Origin: Streptomyces sp. CG 926
GTDB lineage: Bacteria > Actinomycetota > Actinomycetes > Streptomycetales > Streptomycetaceae
DNA: 64,000 nt
Assembly (NCBI RefSeq): GCF_003148825.1
Contig: NZ_QGGZ01000009.1
Span: 186,001 to 250,000 of the forward strand
Direction: 5' to 3'
This document shows positions 52,258 to 60,296 of the stretch, in pieces (positions within the stretch are counted from its first letter, which is position 1; every line of letters begins with the position of its first letter). The position numbers were made by a program, and so were the translations under genes. The notes beneath the pieces are model-generated. The model saw nothing but the letters and a program-made list of their open reading frames with translations. It made no database searches and had not been told where the DNA came from.

Positions 52258-53061
52258 ATGACGATCGATCTTGATGAACTGATGAAGGTGCGTGCCCGCT
52301 TCGACGCCGAGGTGCGCGAAGGCGCGCAGGCGGACGCCCGGGCGAGCGTGGAACGGGCGGGCGCCGTCGTACGGCACGTCGCGCCCGCGCTCGGGTGGAA
52401 CGGAGTGCTCTGGTCGGACCTCGACGAGGGGACGGCGGACGCGGAGATCGCGGCGCAGGTGGCGTTCTACGCGGAGCGTGGCTGTCCGGAGTTCGAGTGG
52501 AAGCTGTACGCCCACGACCGGCCCGCGGACCTCGGGGACCGGCTGCGGGCGGCGGGCTTCGTGCCGGAGCCGCCCGAGACCCTGATGGTGGGCCTGGTGT
52601 CCGAGCTCGCGAAGCTGCCGGTGGAGCCGCCCGAGGGGATCACCGTGCGGGTGGTGACGGACGAGGAGGGCGTCGAGGAGATGATGCGGGTCCACGCCGG
52701 GGCCTTCGGGAGGGAGCGGCCGGATCTCCGGGAGCAGCTGCTCGGCCGGCTCCGGGACGAACCGGAGACGATCGCCGCCGTGCTCGCGATGGCGGGCGAC
52801 ACCCCGGTCAGCGCGGCCCGGATGGAGATGCGTCCGGGCCTGGCCTTCGCGGGCCTCTGGGGCGGTGGCACGCTCCCCGAGTGGCGCGGTCGGGGCATCT
52901 ACCGCCTGCTGGTCGCCCACCGTGCCCGCCTCGCGGCGGAACTCGGCATCGCCTACCTGCAGGTGGACGCGTCGGACGACAGCCGCCCGATCCTGGAGCG
53001 ACTGGGCTTCGGGGTCCTGGGCGTGACGGTGCCGTACGTGTGGACCGCCGCCGCCTCCTAG
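52258..53061 (+). CDS. GNAT family acetyltransferase
   Basis: This 267-residue protein has a GNAT domain in its C-terminal half: VVTDEEGVEEMMRVHAGAFG, then GGGTLPEWRGRGIYRLLVAH (acetyl-CoA binding loop RGRGIY) and LQVDASDDSRPILERLGFGV. The N-terminal 120 residues look like a degenerate second GNAT-like fold or a substrate domain. No substrate is suggested by the context. It starts with ATG 52258 with only a weak GGTGAG site upstream. A 16-bp tandem repeat follows the gene. Confidence 0.83.
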   Translation: MTIDLDELMKVRARFDAEVREGAQADARASVERAGAVVRHVAPALGWNGVLWSDLDEGTADAEIAAQVAFYAERGCPEFEWKLYAHDRPADLGDRLRAAGFVPEPPETLMVGLVSELAKLPVEPPEGITVRVVTDEEGVEEMMRVHAGAFGRERPDLREQLLGRLRDEPETIAAVLAMAGDTPVSAARMEMRPGLAFAGLWGGGTLPEWRGRGIYRLLVAHRARLAAELGIAYLQVDASDDSRPILERLGFGVLGVTVPYVWTAAAS

Positions 53062-53081
53062 AGCGGAGCCTGTCCCGCCCG

Positions 53082-53126
53082 ATGCCGGTCCGGCCCTATG
53101 CCGGTCCGGCCCTATGCCGGTCCGGC
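53082..53126 (+). repeat. 16-bp tandem repeat, 2.8 copies
   Basis: The unit ATGCCGGTCCGGCCCT occurs at 53082-53097 and 53098-53113, with a 13-base partial third copy. It lies between the GNAT and DinB-like genes and supplies a misleading upstream in-frame ATG for the latter. Confidence 0.8.
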
Positions 53127-53148
53127 GACAACCGGCAAGATCACTCCC

Positions 53149-53649
53149 ATGGAACGCATCAGCCCGCCCCTGACCGGGGACGAACGCGAGACCCTCCGGA
53201 CCTTCCTCGACTACCACCGGGCCACCCTCGCCTGGAAGTGCGAGGACCTCACCGACGAGCAGCTGCGTCGCGCCTCGATGCCCCCGTCCACGCTGTCCCT
53301 GCTGGGGCTGGTCCGGCACATGGCCGAGGTCGAGCGGCACTGGTTCCGCCGGGTCCTGGACGGCCAGGACCTCCCGCACCTGTGGTCGGACACGCACGAC
53401 TTCCAGGCCGCCTACGACGCCTCCGGCTCCAGCCGCGCGCAGGCGTTCTCCGCCTGGCAGGAGGAGGTCGAGCACGCCCGCCGGATCGAGGCGGCCGCCG
53501 AGTCCCTGGACGTGACGGCGTACGTGCCGAGCTGGGAGGAGGAGGCCTCACTGCGCCTGGTGATGCTCCACCTCATCCACGAGTACGCCCGCCACAACGG
53601 CCACGCCGACTTCCTCCGCGAGGGGATCGACGGCACGACCGGCGCCTAG
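53149..53649 (+). CDS. DinB/DUF664 family protein
   Basis: This 166-residue four-helix-bundle protein of the DinB-like (DUF664) family resembles metal-dependent mycothiol or bacillithiol transferases. The metal-site histidines are visible: LVRHMAEVERHWFRR (about 46-60) and LHLIHEYARHNGHADFLRE (about 141-159). ATG 53149 (MERISPPLTGDERE) is chosen; an upstream ATG lies in the tandem repeat. In actinomycetes such enzymes often conjugate mycothiol to electrophiles. Its stop codon abuts an inverted-repeat element. Confidence 0.85.
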   Translation: MERISPPLTGDERETLRTFLDYHRATLAWKCEDLTDEQLRRASMPPSTLSLLGLVRHMAEVERHWFRRVLDGQDLPHLWSDTHDFQAAYDASGSSRAQAFSAWQEEVEHARRIEAAAESLDVTAYVPSWEEEASLRLVMLHLIHEYARHNGHADFLREGIDGTTGA

Positions 53650-53810
53650 GCCGTCTCTTTCGGATCGTGTCGGCCGAGCCCGCGGCGTCCGGTGCCGTGC
53701 CCGGCAGGGCGGAGGGGCGCCCGTGTACCGGACGTACTCGGGCCCCCCGACAACGCCGCGAGGTGCCGCGCCGGCGGGCCGGACCCGACAGGATCCGAAA
53801 GAGACGGCCT
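53648..53810. mobile_element. MITE-like element with 26-bp terminal inverted repeats
   Basis: The ends, 53648-53673 and 53785-53810, are inverted copies of each other over 26 bases with a single mismatch, beginning AGGCCGTCTCTTTCGGATC. The 111-base interior has no ORF. The structure fits a miniature inverted-repeat element mobilised by an IS of the IS5 type, or an unusually long bidirectional terminator. I see no clear target-site duplication. Confidence 0.5.
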
Positions 53811-53828
53811 GGCCGGTCCGTGGCCGGC

Positions 53829-54563
53829 TCAGGCCTCGGGGCGCCAGTAGCCCAGGGCGTTCACCCGGTGCTTGGGCAGGGCGAGTTCCTTGCGCAGGTA
53901 CGCCGTCAGGGCGCGCGTCGTCACGGTGTCGCACGCCAGCCAGACGAACGCCGCCTCCGGGTCCCCGGCCAGGGCGGGCAGCTCGGCGCGCACCCGGTCG
54001 GCCAGGGCCGTACCGTCGCGCCGGACCCGGCGGATGTCGTGCCGGCCCTGCTCCACCCGCATCGGCAGCTGCTCGTCCGCGTCGTGCTGCGTCTCGAACC
54101 AGATGGTCGCCGGGGTCTGCGGGTACGTGTCCAGCAGCGAGTTGATCGCCGGCAGGGACGCCGCGTCGCCGACGACGAGCAGCCGCTCCGGTGCCGGCGT
54201 CGGGGCCGTGAATCCGGTGCCCTGGACGGTGGCCTCGACCGTGTCGCCCGGCTTGGCCCCGCGCGCCCACGCGCTGGCGACCCCGTCGTGCAGGGCGAAC
54301 TCGAAGCTGAAGGTGCCCGTTTGCGGGTCCGGGTCCACGAGCGTGTAGGCCCGCTGGTGCGGCTTGCCCGCGCCCTGGAACCAGACGCGTACCCACATCG
54401 TCGCGTGCAGCGACGCGCCCGCGGCCGCGAGCAGCCCGCCGTCCGTGAAGCTCACGCGGCGGTAGTTCTCCGTCAGGTCTTCCGCTCCCGTGACCGTGAA
54501 CGTGAAGTCCTTGCCCCGCATGAGCTTGAGGACCACGCCCTCCCAGCCCTTGCCGACCGCCAT
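53829..54563 (-). CDS. Siderophore-interacting FAD-binding protein
   Basis: This 244-residue flavoprotein of the SIP/ViuB family reduces ferric siderophores to release iron in the cytoplasm. Marks: FTVTGAEDLTENYRRVSFTD at the start, HQRAYTLVDPDPQTGTFSFE (FAD binding RxYT), and LLVVGDAASLPAINSLL (nucleotide binding). The C-terminal YWRPEA end and W residues fit the family. It begins with ATG 54563 and is divergent from a penicillin-amidase-like gene, with a 19-bp iron box between them, so it is repressed when iron is plentiful. Confidence 0.9.
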   Translation of the reverse strand: MAVGKGWEGVVLKLMRGKDFTFTVTGAEDLTENYRRVSFTDGGLLAAAGASLHATMWVRVWFQGAGKPHQRAYTLVDPDPQTGTFSFEFALHDGVASAWARGAKPGDTVEATVQGTGFTAPTPAPERLLVVGDAASLPAINSLLDTYPQTPATIWFETQHDADEQLPMRVEQGRHDIRRVRRDGTALADRVRAELPALAGDPEAAFVWLACDTVTTRALTAYLRKELALPKHRVNALGYWRPEA

Positions 54564-54592
54564 GTCCGACCCCTCCCCTAGCGCCCCTATAG

Positions 54593-54611
54593 TTAGGTCA
54601 GCCTAACCTAA
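54593..54611. promoter_or_regulatory. Iron box (DmdR/IdeR operator)
   Basis: TTAGGTCAGCCTAACCTAA differs from the ideal palindromic consensus in one position only. It overlaps a TATAGT -10 candidate (54588-54593) for the rightward genes and lies 30 bases before the leftward start, so one repressor dimer pair could silence both units in iron excess. Confidence 0.88.
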
Positions 54612-54630
54612 ACGCACGTCGGGGAAGAGT

Positions 54631-56826
54631 GTGAGCAGCGTGAGCAGTGCCAGCAGCGAGAACGGCGACGCCCGGTCGCACGGAGCGGACCGGGACGAGC
54701 CTTCGGTGGAGACCCCGGAATCCTACGGGGTGTACCGCGACGAGTGGGGCATCCCCCACCTCCGCGCATCCGACGAACTCCGGCTCGTCCACGCCCAGGG
54801 CCGGGTCACCGCCTACGACCGCGCCTGGCAGTTGGAGGTCGAACGGCACCGCGCCGAGGGCTCCAGCGCCTCCTTCCTCGGCGCGGACGCCGTCACCTGG
54901 GACCGCTTCGCCCGCCAGTCCCGGCTGGCCGACACGGCCCGTCGCTGCTACGCGGCCATGGAGGCCGACGACCCCGGCACCGCCGCCTGGGTGCGCGCGT
55001 ACGTGGACGGCGTCAACGAGGGGCTCGCCGCCGGCGCCGCCCGTGACGAGCGCTTCGCCCGCACGGGTCCGACCCCCACCCCCTGGGAGCCGTGGGTACC
55101 ACTGGCGATCTGGATCGCCACGCACATCCTGTTCGCCGGCTTCGCCACCAAGCTCTGGCGCGAACGCGTGGCCCGTGCCCTCGGCGACGAGGCGGTCACC
55201 CTCTTCGCCACCGACGGCCCCGGCACGGCCGGCAGCAACGGCTGGCTGGTGCCGGGCGACCGCACCACCTCCGGCTCGGCGATCATCGCGGGCGACCCGC
55301 ACCGGTTCATCGAGGACCCGGGCGTCTACCAGCAGATACGTCTCTCCTGCCCGGACTACGACGTCCTGGGCCTCGCCGTCCCCGGCGTCCCCGGCCTCGG
55401 CCACTTCGGGCACACCGGCACGGCCGCCTGGGCGATCACCAACGCGATGTCCGACTACCAGGACCTGTACGTCGAGCAGTTGCGCCGTGCGGACGACGGC
55501 ACCGTCCACGCCCTCGGCCCGGACGACGTCTGGGAGCCCGTCTCCCGCCATACCGAGACCATCACCGTGTCCGACGGCGACGACGTCGAGGTGGAGATCC
55601 TGGAGACCCCGCGCGGACCCGTGATCGTCCACGCGGACGGCGACCTCGGCGCCGACGCGCACGCCGACACCGAGGGCCACGCCGACGGCAGCCCCCAGAC
55701 CCTCTCCCTGCGCTACCCGCCGCGCGTCCGCCTGGACCTCGGCTTCGCCGCCCTCCCCGCGCTGCTGCGCGCCCGCACCGTCGCCGACATCGACCGGGCC
55801 TTCGACGGCTGGGCCGAGCCGGTCAACGTCGTCCACGCCGCCGACTCCGCGGGCGGCCTGCTGCACCGCGTCGCGGGCGCCGTGCCGGTGCGCCGCCGCG
55901 CCAACCGGCTGCGCCCCGTGCCCGCCTGGGACCCGCGGCACGCCTGGCAGGGCTGGGCCCCGACCCCCGCCGAGCCGGTGCAGGGCTTCGCGGTGATGGC
56001 GAACGCGCGCGGTATCGCCTCCCCGCTCGGCGTGGAGTTCGCGCCCCCGCACCGCGCCGACCGCATCCGCGAGCTGCTCAGCGGCTCCGCGGACTGGTCC
56101 CCGAAGGCGATGGCCGACGTACACCGGGACACGTACCTGGCCTCGGCCGCGCCCCTGCTCGCGCTGCTGCCCGGCTTCGAGGACCTGACCCCGGCGGCGC
56201 GGGCCCTGCGGACCCGACTGCTGGCCTGGGACCGGCACATGGCGGCCGACAGCGCCGACGCCACCGTCTTCTCGGCCTTCCGTAGCGCGACCGTACGCCG
56301 CTTCGCCGCCGACCCCGTCTTCGAGGGCCTGTGGGGGGCGCCTCCCGGCCCGGCCGTCTTCCACCCCTGGCTGTACCTGGTCCCGAAGATCGGCTACGCC
56401 CTCGAAGGCCTGCTCACCACCTCCCTCGTCCCCGGCCTCGACCGGGCGGCGCACGTCCGGGCCGCCCTGGAGGAGACGGCCGCGGCCGACACCCCCGACA
56501 CCCCCTGGTCGCAGGTCCACCGCCTCACGCCCTGGCAGGCGGTGCCCGACCTGGAGGCCACCGAGTGGCCCGGCCTCGGCGGTGACCACGACTGCGTGAA
56601 CGCCACCTCCACCGTCCCCGGTTTCACCGACCTCACCGCCCGCGCGTCGGCGGCCCGTTACGTCTGGGACCTCGCCCGCCGCGAGGACAGCCTGTGGGCG
56701 GTACCGCTGGGCGCGGACGGCGTCACCGGTGCGCCCCACCACCGCGACCAGTTGTCCCTGTGGGCACAGTGCGAACTCGTCCCCGTCGTCACCGACTGGA
56801 CCCGGCTCGACAAGGAATCGATATGA
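54631..56826 (+). CDS. Penicillin-amidase-like Ntn hydrolase (possible DesG)
   Basis: This 731-residue member of the penicillin acylase family is made as a precursor that cleaves itself before a Ser nucleophile, here Ser202 in GTAGSNGWLVPGD. The beta chain keeps the HFGHTGTAAWAITNAMSDYQD and GPVIVHADGD blocks. Unlike classical periplasmic acylases there is no signal peptide; the first 28 residues are Ser-, Asp- and Glu-rich, so it probably acts in the cytoplasm. It is translationally coupled (ATGA) to a GNAT gene and lies behind an iron box. I infer amide hydrolysis or editing of acylated siderophores; similar pairs have been proposed as accessory desferrioxamine genes (desG, desH), from memory. 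Confidence 0.82.
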   Translation: MSSVSSASSENGDARSHGADRDEPSVETPESYGVYRDEWGIPHLRASDELRLVHAQGRVTAYDRAWQLEVERHRAEGSSASFLGADAVTWDRFARQSRLADTARRCYAAMEADDPGTAAWVRAYVDGVNEGLAAGAARDERFARTGPTPTPWEPWVPLAIWIATHILFAGFATKLWRERVARALGDEAVTLFATDGPGTAGSNGWLVPGDRTTSGSAIIAGDPHRFIEDPGVYQQIRLSCPDYDVLGLAVPGVPGLGHFGHTGTAAWAITNAMSDYQDLYVEQLRRADDGTVHALGPDDVWEPVSRHTETITVSDGDDVEVEILETPRGPVIVHADGDLGADAHADTEGHADGSPQTLSLRYPPRVRLDLGFAALPALLRARTVADIDRAFDGWAEPVNVVHAADSAGGLLHRVAGAVPVRRRANRLRPVPAWDPRHAWQGWAPTPAEPVQGFAVMANARGIASPLGVEFAPPHRADRIRELLSGSADWSPKAMADVHRDTYLASAAPLLALLPGFEDLTPAARALRTRLLAWDRHMAADSADATVFSAFRSATVRRFAADPVFEGLWGAPPGPAVFHPWLYLVPKIGYALEGLLTTSLVPGLDRAAHVRAALEETAAADTPDTPWSQVHRLTPWQAVPDLEATEWPGLGGDHDCVNATSTVPGFTDLTARASAARYVWDLARREDSLWAVPLGADGVTGAPHHRDQLSLWAQCELVPVVTDWTRLDKESI

Positions 56827-57434
56827 CCTCCGCCCTCTCCGTGCGGCAGCCCGTACACACCCAGGTGGTCGAGGGCTTCGGCACCGTCACCATCACCCCC
56901 GTCGACCCCGCGGCCGATTCCGCGCTGATCCACCGCTGGGTCACGCAGGAGCGGGCCCGTTTCTGGGGCATGGGCGAGGCCGGCCGCGAACAGGTCCAGG
57001 AGATCTACGAGGACGTCGACCGCCGCACCACCCACCACGCCTTCATGGTGAGCCGCGACGGCGAGCAGGTCGCCCTGTTCCAGACGTACGACTGCGCCGA
57101 GGACCGGGTCGGCGAGTGCTACGAGGTCCGGCCCGGGGACGTCGGCGTGCACCTGCTGATCGGCCCGGCCACGGGCCCGGTCGAGCACGGCTTCACCGGC
57201 TCCCTGATGACCGTCTTCATCGACTTCGTGTTCTCCGACGAGGCCGCGCGGCGCGTGGTCGTCGAACCGGACGCCCGCAACACCAAGGCCGTCTCCCTGA
57301 TGGAGCGCACCGGCTTCGTGCTCGGACCGGAGGTCGTGCTCCCGGAGATCGACCTGCCCGAGGTATACCTCCCGGCCAAGCCGGCCCGGCTGGCCTTCTT
57401 CACCGCCCCGGAGGGCGCGCGGACGACCGACTGA
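56823..57434 (+). CDS. Siderophore-type GNAT acyltransferase (possible DesH)
   Basis: This 203-residue acyltransferase resembles IucB/RhbD-like enzymes that acylate hydroxylamines in hydroxamate siderophores: LIHRWVTQERARFWGMGEAG, DVGVHLLIGPATGPVEHGFT, and VVVEPDARNTKAVSLMERTG. The His/Asp-containing RFWGM and GVHLLI motifs mark this group. Its ATG overlaps the stop of the amidase gene by four bases, so both proteins are made together under iron control. No siderophore synthetase or lysine decarboxylase is in the window, so the acyl acceptor must come from elsewhere in the genome. Confidence 0.83.
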   Translation: MTSALSVRQPVHTQVVEGFGTVTITPVDPAADSALIHRWVTQERARFWGMGEAGREQVQEIYEDVDRRTTHHAFMVSRDGEQVALFQTYDCAEDRVGECYEVRPGDVGVHLLIGPATGPVEHGFTGSLMTVFIDFVFSDEAARRVVVEPDARNTKAVSLMERTGFVLGPEVVLPEIDLPEVYLPAKPARLAFFTAPEGARTTD

Positions 57435-57580
57435 CCGCAGCCGCCCTGTCGACCGGGCGCTCGGCGAACGGAGGCCTCCCATGGGGCGGCTGCCGGAGCC
57501 GGGCGCCCGCCGATGAAAGGGTGAACCCCGAGGGGATTTCCGATTCCCGTTGACCGCGCGCCCCTCCCCGCTGGAAGCTG

Positions 57581-59503
57581 ATGGCCTCTCAAAGCACCTT
57601 GAGGTGGGGGACATTGACCAGTCAGAACCTGCACATCGGTCCGGACGCGGCAGCCGACCGGTACCGCCTGCTCCGCTCGATCGGGCGCGGCGGAGAGGCC
57701 GTGCTCTATCTCGCCGAGATCGAACTCGCCGGCGGATCCGAACCCGTGGTCGTCAAAGTGCTCGACTCCAAGACGACCATCACCCCGGACATCTTCGACC
57801 GGATCAGTCAGAAGTGGAACGAGCAGGCCGAGCTGCTGCGGTTCGTCCACCGGCCCGGTGTCGTGGGCGTGCGCGAGCATTTCGAGGGGCCTCCGATCCA
57901 CCGGCCCGGGGAGTCCTCGACCCTGACGGGGCGGGCGCTCGTCCTCGTCATGAACCACGTCGACGGGCTGGATCTGAGGGACTGGCGGACCGAGCGGACA
58001 CTGGCCACCGCCGCCGAGCGGCGGGAGGTGATGCGCACGCTGGAGCAGTTGGCCGACGTCCTGGACTGGCTGCATTCGGGGAAGGCCACCCCGTCCGGGC
58101 GCCAGGTCGTCCACGGCGACCTCTCCCCCGGCAATGTGATGGTCGACGCGCACGGGCAGGCCACCCTGGTGGACTTCGGCCTCAGCAAGCTGACCGCCGA
58201 CCACCAGACGGCCGAGGTCTGGTTCACCCCGGGCTATGCGGCGCCTGAGGTCTTCGACGGCAAGCGGACTCCGGGTACGGACCGGTACGCCTTCGGCGCG
58301 ATCGCGTACTTCCTGCTGAGCGGGGAGTCCCCGCCGGCCACGCCGGAGCAGCTGGCGCAGGCGCTGACCGCGCTGCCGCAGATCGCGGTGCTGGACGCCG
58401 AGCAGCGGGCGCGGATCACCGCGATCTACTCGGCGGACCCGGGGAAGCGGCCGGTGAACCTGGCCGGCTGGATGAAGGACATCCGCCACGCGGTGGTGTC
58501 CACGACCACCGCCACCTCGCAGCGCGCCGCCCAGGAGACCCCGCCGAGGCCGGCCACGCCGCCACCGCCGGTGGTTCCGCCGCAGCCCGTCACCCCGCCG
58601 CCCACGTACGCCCCGGCGGCGCAGCCCGTGCAGCAACCCGCACAGCCGGCGCAACCCGCACAGCCGGCGCAGCAGCCCGCACCGCCCACGCAGCAGCCGG
58701 CGCAACCCCTGCCGTCGGAACCGGCCACCGTCCCGCAGCCCGCCCCGCGGCCGGAGCCGCTGCCGGAGCCCTCGTCGGTGCCCGCCGGGTACGGGCCGAC
58801 GTACAACCTCAGCCCGGCTCCCGCCCCGGAGCCCGTACTCCCGAGGAAGAAGCGGCGGACCGGGCTGATCCTCGGCTCGGTGGCCGGGGTGCTGGTGCTG
58901 GCCTCCCTCGCCGTGGTCGGCGTACAGCTCCTGGGCGACAAGGACAAGGAGAACACCGCGGCGGGCGACAAGCCCGGCGGGAGCAGCGCGCCGCGGGCGT
59001 CGGCGTCGGAGCGGGCGACCGGGTCCGCCGACCCGTCGCCCTCCGAGTCCTCGCCCAAGGGATCCGCGTCCCCGGATTCCTCCGCGAGCCCCGGGGATCC
59101 GGGCTCGGTGAAGGACAGCAACGTGGCCGATCTGACCGTGCTGTCGTCGGTCGGCGAGGTCCAGCACTTCGAAGTGGGCTCCGCCAAGCTGAACACGAAG
59201 GAGTACGGCGCCGCCCTTCTCGGCAGTTGCTACTACGGTGCGACGGTCGAGTACGACGTGAACCGCGCCTGGTCCACGCTGGAGTTCACCGTGGGCGTCG
59301 ACGACGGTTCGACCATGGAGCAGGCCCGCGTGACCGTCTCCGTGGACGACAAGCCGGCGCTCTTCTCCGAGGCGGTCCATCTGGGCAAGCCGGTCACCAA
59401 GTCACTGGACATCAAGGGGGCCCTGCGCCTGCGTCTGAAGGTGGAGGAGGGTTGCCGGGACACCGGCAACGCCGTCATCGCCGCCCCCGTCCTCAAGCGC
59501 TGA
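57581..59503 (+). CDS. Receptor-type Ser/Thr protein kinase with NPCBM-like extracellular domain
   Basis: This 640-residue protein has an N-terminal kinase domain (about 25-300) with invariant Lys59 (VVVKVL), the catalytic Asp180 in HGDLSPGN (HGD instead of HRD) and Asp198 of DFG. A juxtamembrane linker rich in QPAQP repeats (about 320-410), one membrane span (about 428-449), a Ser/Pro-rich extracellular stalk and a C-terminal beta-domain (about 520-640) follow; the last resembles NPCBM carbohydrate-binding modules. It may sense sugar or cell-wall fragments. ATG 57581 has a poor ribosome site; TTG 57614 after GAGGTGGGGG is a serious alternative. Confidence 0.85.
   Translation: MASQSTLRWGTLTSQNLHIGPDAAADRYRLLRSIGRGGEAVLYLAEIELAGGSEPVVVKVLDSKTTITPDIFDRISQKWNEQAELLRFVHRPGVVGVREHFEGPPIHRPGESSTLTGRALVLVMNHVDGLDLRDWRTERTLATAAERREVMRTLEQLADVLDWLHSGKATPSGRQVVHGDLSPGNVMVDAHGQATLVDFGLSKLTADHQTAEVWFTPGYAAPEVFDGKRTPGTDRYAFGAIAYFLLSGESPPATPEQLAQALTALPQIAVLDAEQRARITAIYSADPGKRPVNLAGWMKDIRHAVVSTTTATSQRAAQETPPRPATPPPPVVPPQPVTPPPTYAPAAQPVQQPAQPAQPAQPAQQPAPPTQQPAQPLPSEPATVPQPAPRPEPLPEPSSVPAGYGPTYNLSPAPAPEPVLPRKKRRTGLILGSVAGVLVLASLAVVGVQLLGDKDKENTAAGDKPGGSSAPRASASERATGSADPSPSESSPKGSASPDSSASPGDPGSVKDSNVADLTVLSSVGEVQHFEVGSAKLNTKEYGAALLGSCYYGATVEYDVNRAWSTLEFTVGVDDGSTMEQARVTVSVDDKPALFSEAVHLGKPVTKSLDIKGALRLRLKVEEGCRDTGNAVIAAPVLKR
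58630..58710 (+). repeat. CAGCCGGCGCAACCCG-type repeats in the kinase linker
   Basis: Short repeats encode the QPAQPAQPAQ linker between kinase and membrane span. They are in frame and not mobile. Confidence 0.6.
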
Positions 59504-59506
59504 CGC

Positions 59507-59532
59507 CGGCGGGCTCCGAGAGGAACCCGCCG
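59507..59532. terminator. Terminator after the kinase gene
   Basis: CGGCGGGCTCC and GGAACCCGCCG form an 11-bp stem with one mismatch and a GAGA loop, between converging genes. Confidence 0.65.
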
Positions 59533-59660
59533 ACCGGCGCGGCCCGTTCCGGCGGGCGCTCGGTGAACGGAAGCTGTCCGGTGGCCAGTTCCGCGACCCG
59601 CGCGCCCGGCACGGCGTCCACCGACCTCCACCGGCGGCGCCGGCGGCAGGGCGCCCCGCG

Positions 59661-60233
59661 TCAGCCCACGCCGAGGTCTGCGCGCATGGCCGCCCGCATC
59701 TCCCGGAGCGGGTCCCAGATCCCGTGCTGCGCCTGCGCCGCCGACTCCATCGACTCCCCCGGGTCCGGCGCGCCCCGCTCCAGGCGCTTCACCTGCCCGT
59801 AGACCGCGGTCAGGGCGTGGTGGACCGACCCCGCGGACGCCAGGACCTCTGCGGGGGCGACCATCTGCGCCTCGGAGTAGCGGTCGCGGAAGGCGTCCTT
59901 GGCCGTGTCGAGCGCGGCCCGGTCGGCGTCCTCGACCCCACGTTCCCGCAGGACGTGCAGATGCCGGTTGAGCGCGGTGGTGAACTGCCGGGCGTCCCGG
60001 TTGAGGTCCGTGTAACAGGTGCGCCGCAGCGCCTGGTTCTCGCGCTTCGCCTCGTGGGCACGCACGAGTTCGATCTCACGGCGCTTCGCGCGCTCCGCGC
60101 CGCGTTGGGTGAGCAGCGCGCCGCCCAGCGTGCCCGCGACACCCGCCACCGCGATGACCATCGCACCGATCTCCACCGGCGTACCCCCGAGTCCGTCGAC
60201 CGCGCGCCGGGCGCGCGCGATCACCCCGTACAC
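59661..60233 (-). CDS. Hypothetical protein with one membrane helix
   Basis: This 190-residue protein has one hydrophobic helix near the start (about 22-42, IGAMVIAVAGVAGTLGGALL) and then a long charged helical region (about 45-165, RGAERAKRREIELVRAHEAK) likely to form a coiled coil. I do not recognise a named family; similar proteins are common in Streptomyces. The start is GTG 60233 without a clear ribosome site, so later starts are possible. It is convergent with the kinase gene and in the same direction as gatB. Confidence 0.65.
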   Translation of the reverse strand: MYGVIARARRAVDGLGGTPVEIGAMVIAVAGVAGTLGGALLTQRGAERAKRREIELVRAHEAKRENQALRRTCYTDLNRDARQFTTALNRHLHVLRERGVEDADRAALDTAKDAFRDRYSEAQMVAPAEVLASAGSVHHALTAVYGQVKRLERGAPDPGESMESAAQAQHGIWDPLREMRAAMRADLGVG

Positions 60234-60243
60234 AGTCTCGACG

Positions 60244-60284
60244 ACGACGGCCCCGCACCGGGAAGTCCGGTGCGGGGCCGTCGT
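60244..60284 (-). terminator. Terminator after gatB
   Basis: ACGACGGCCCCGCACCGG (60244-60261) and its complement at 60267-60284 form a perfect 18-bp stem with a 5-base loop. Confidence 0.88.
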
Positions 60285-60296
60285 ACGGGGAAAGGA

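Noticed and set aside
53648..53810. Full insertion sequence
   Set aside because: The element is only 162 bases long and has no transposase fragment, so at most it is a non-autonomous element.
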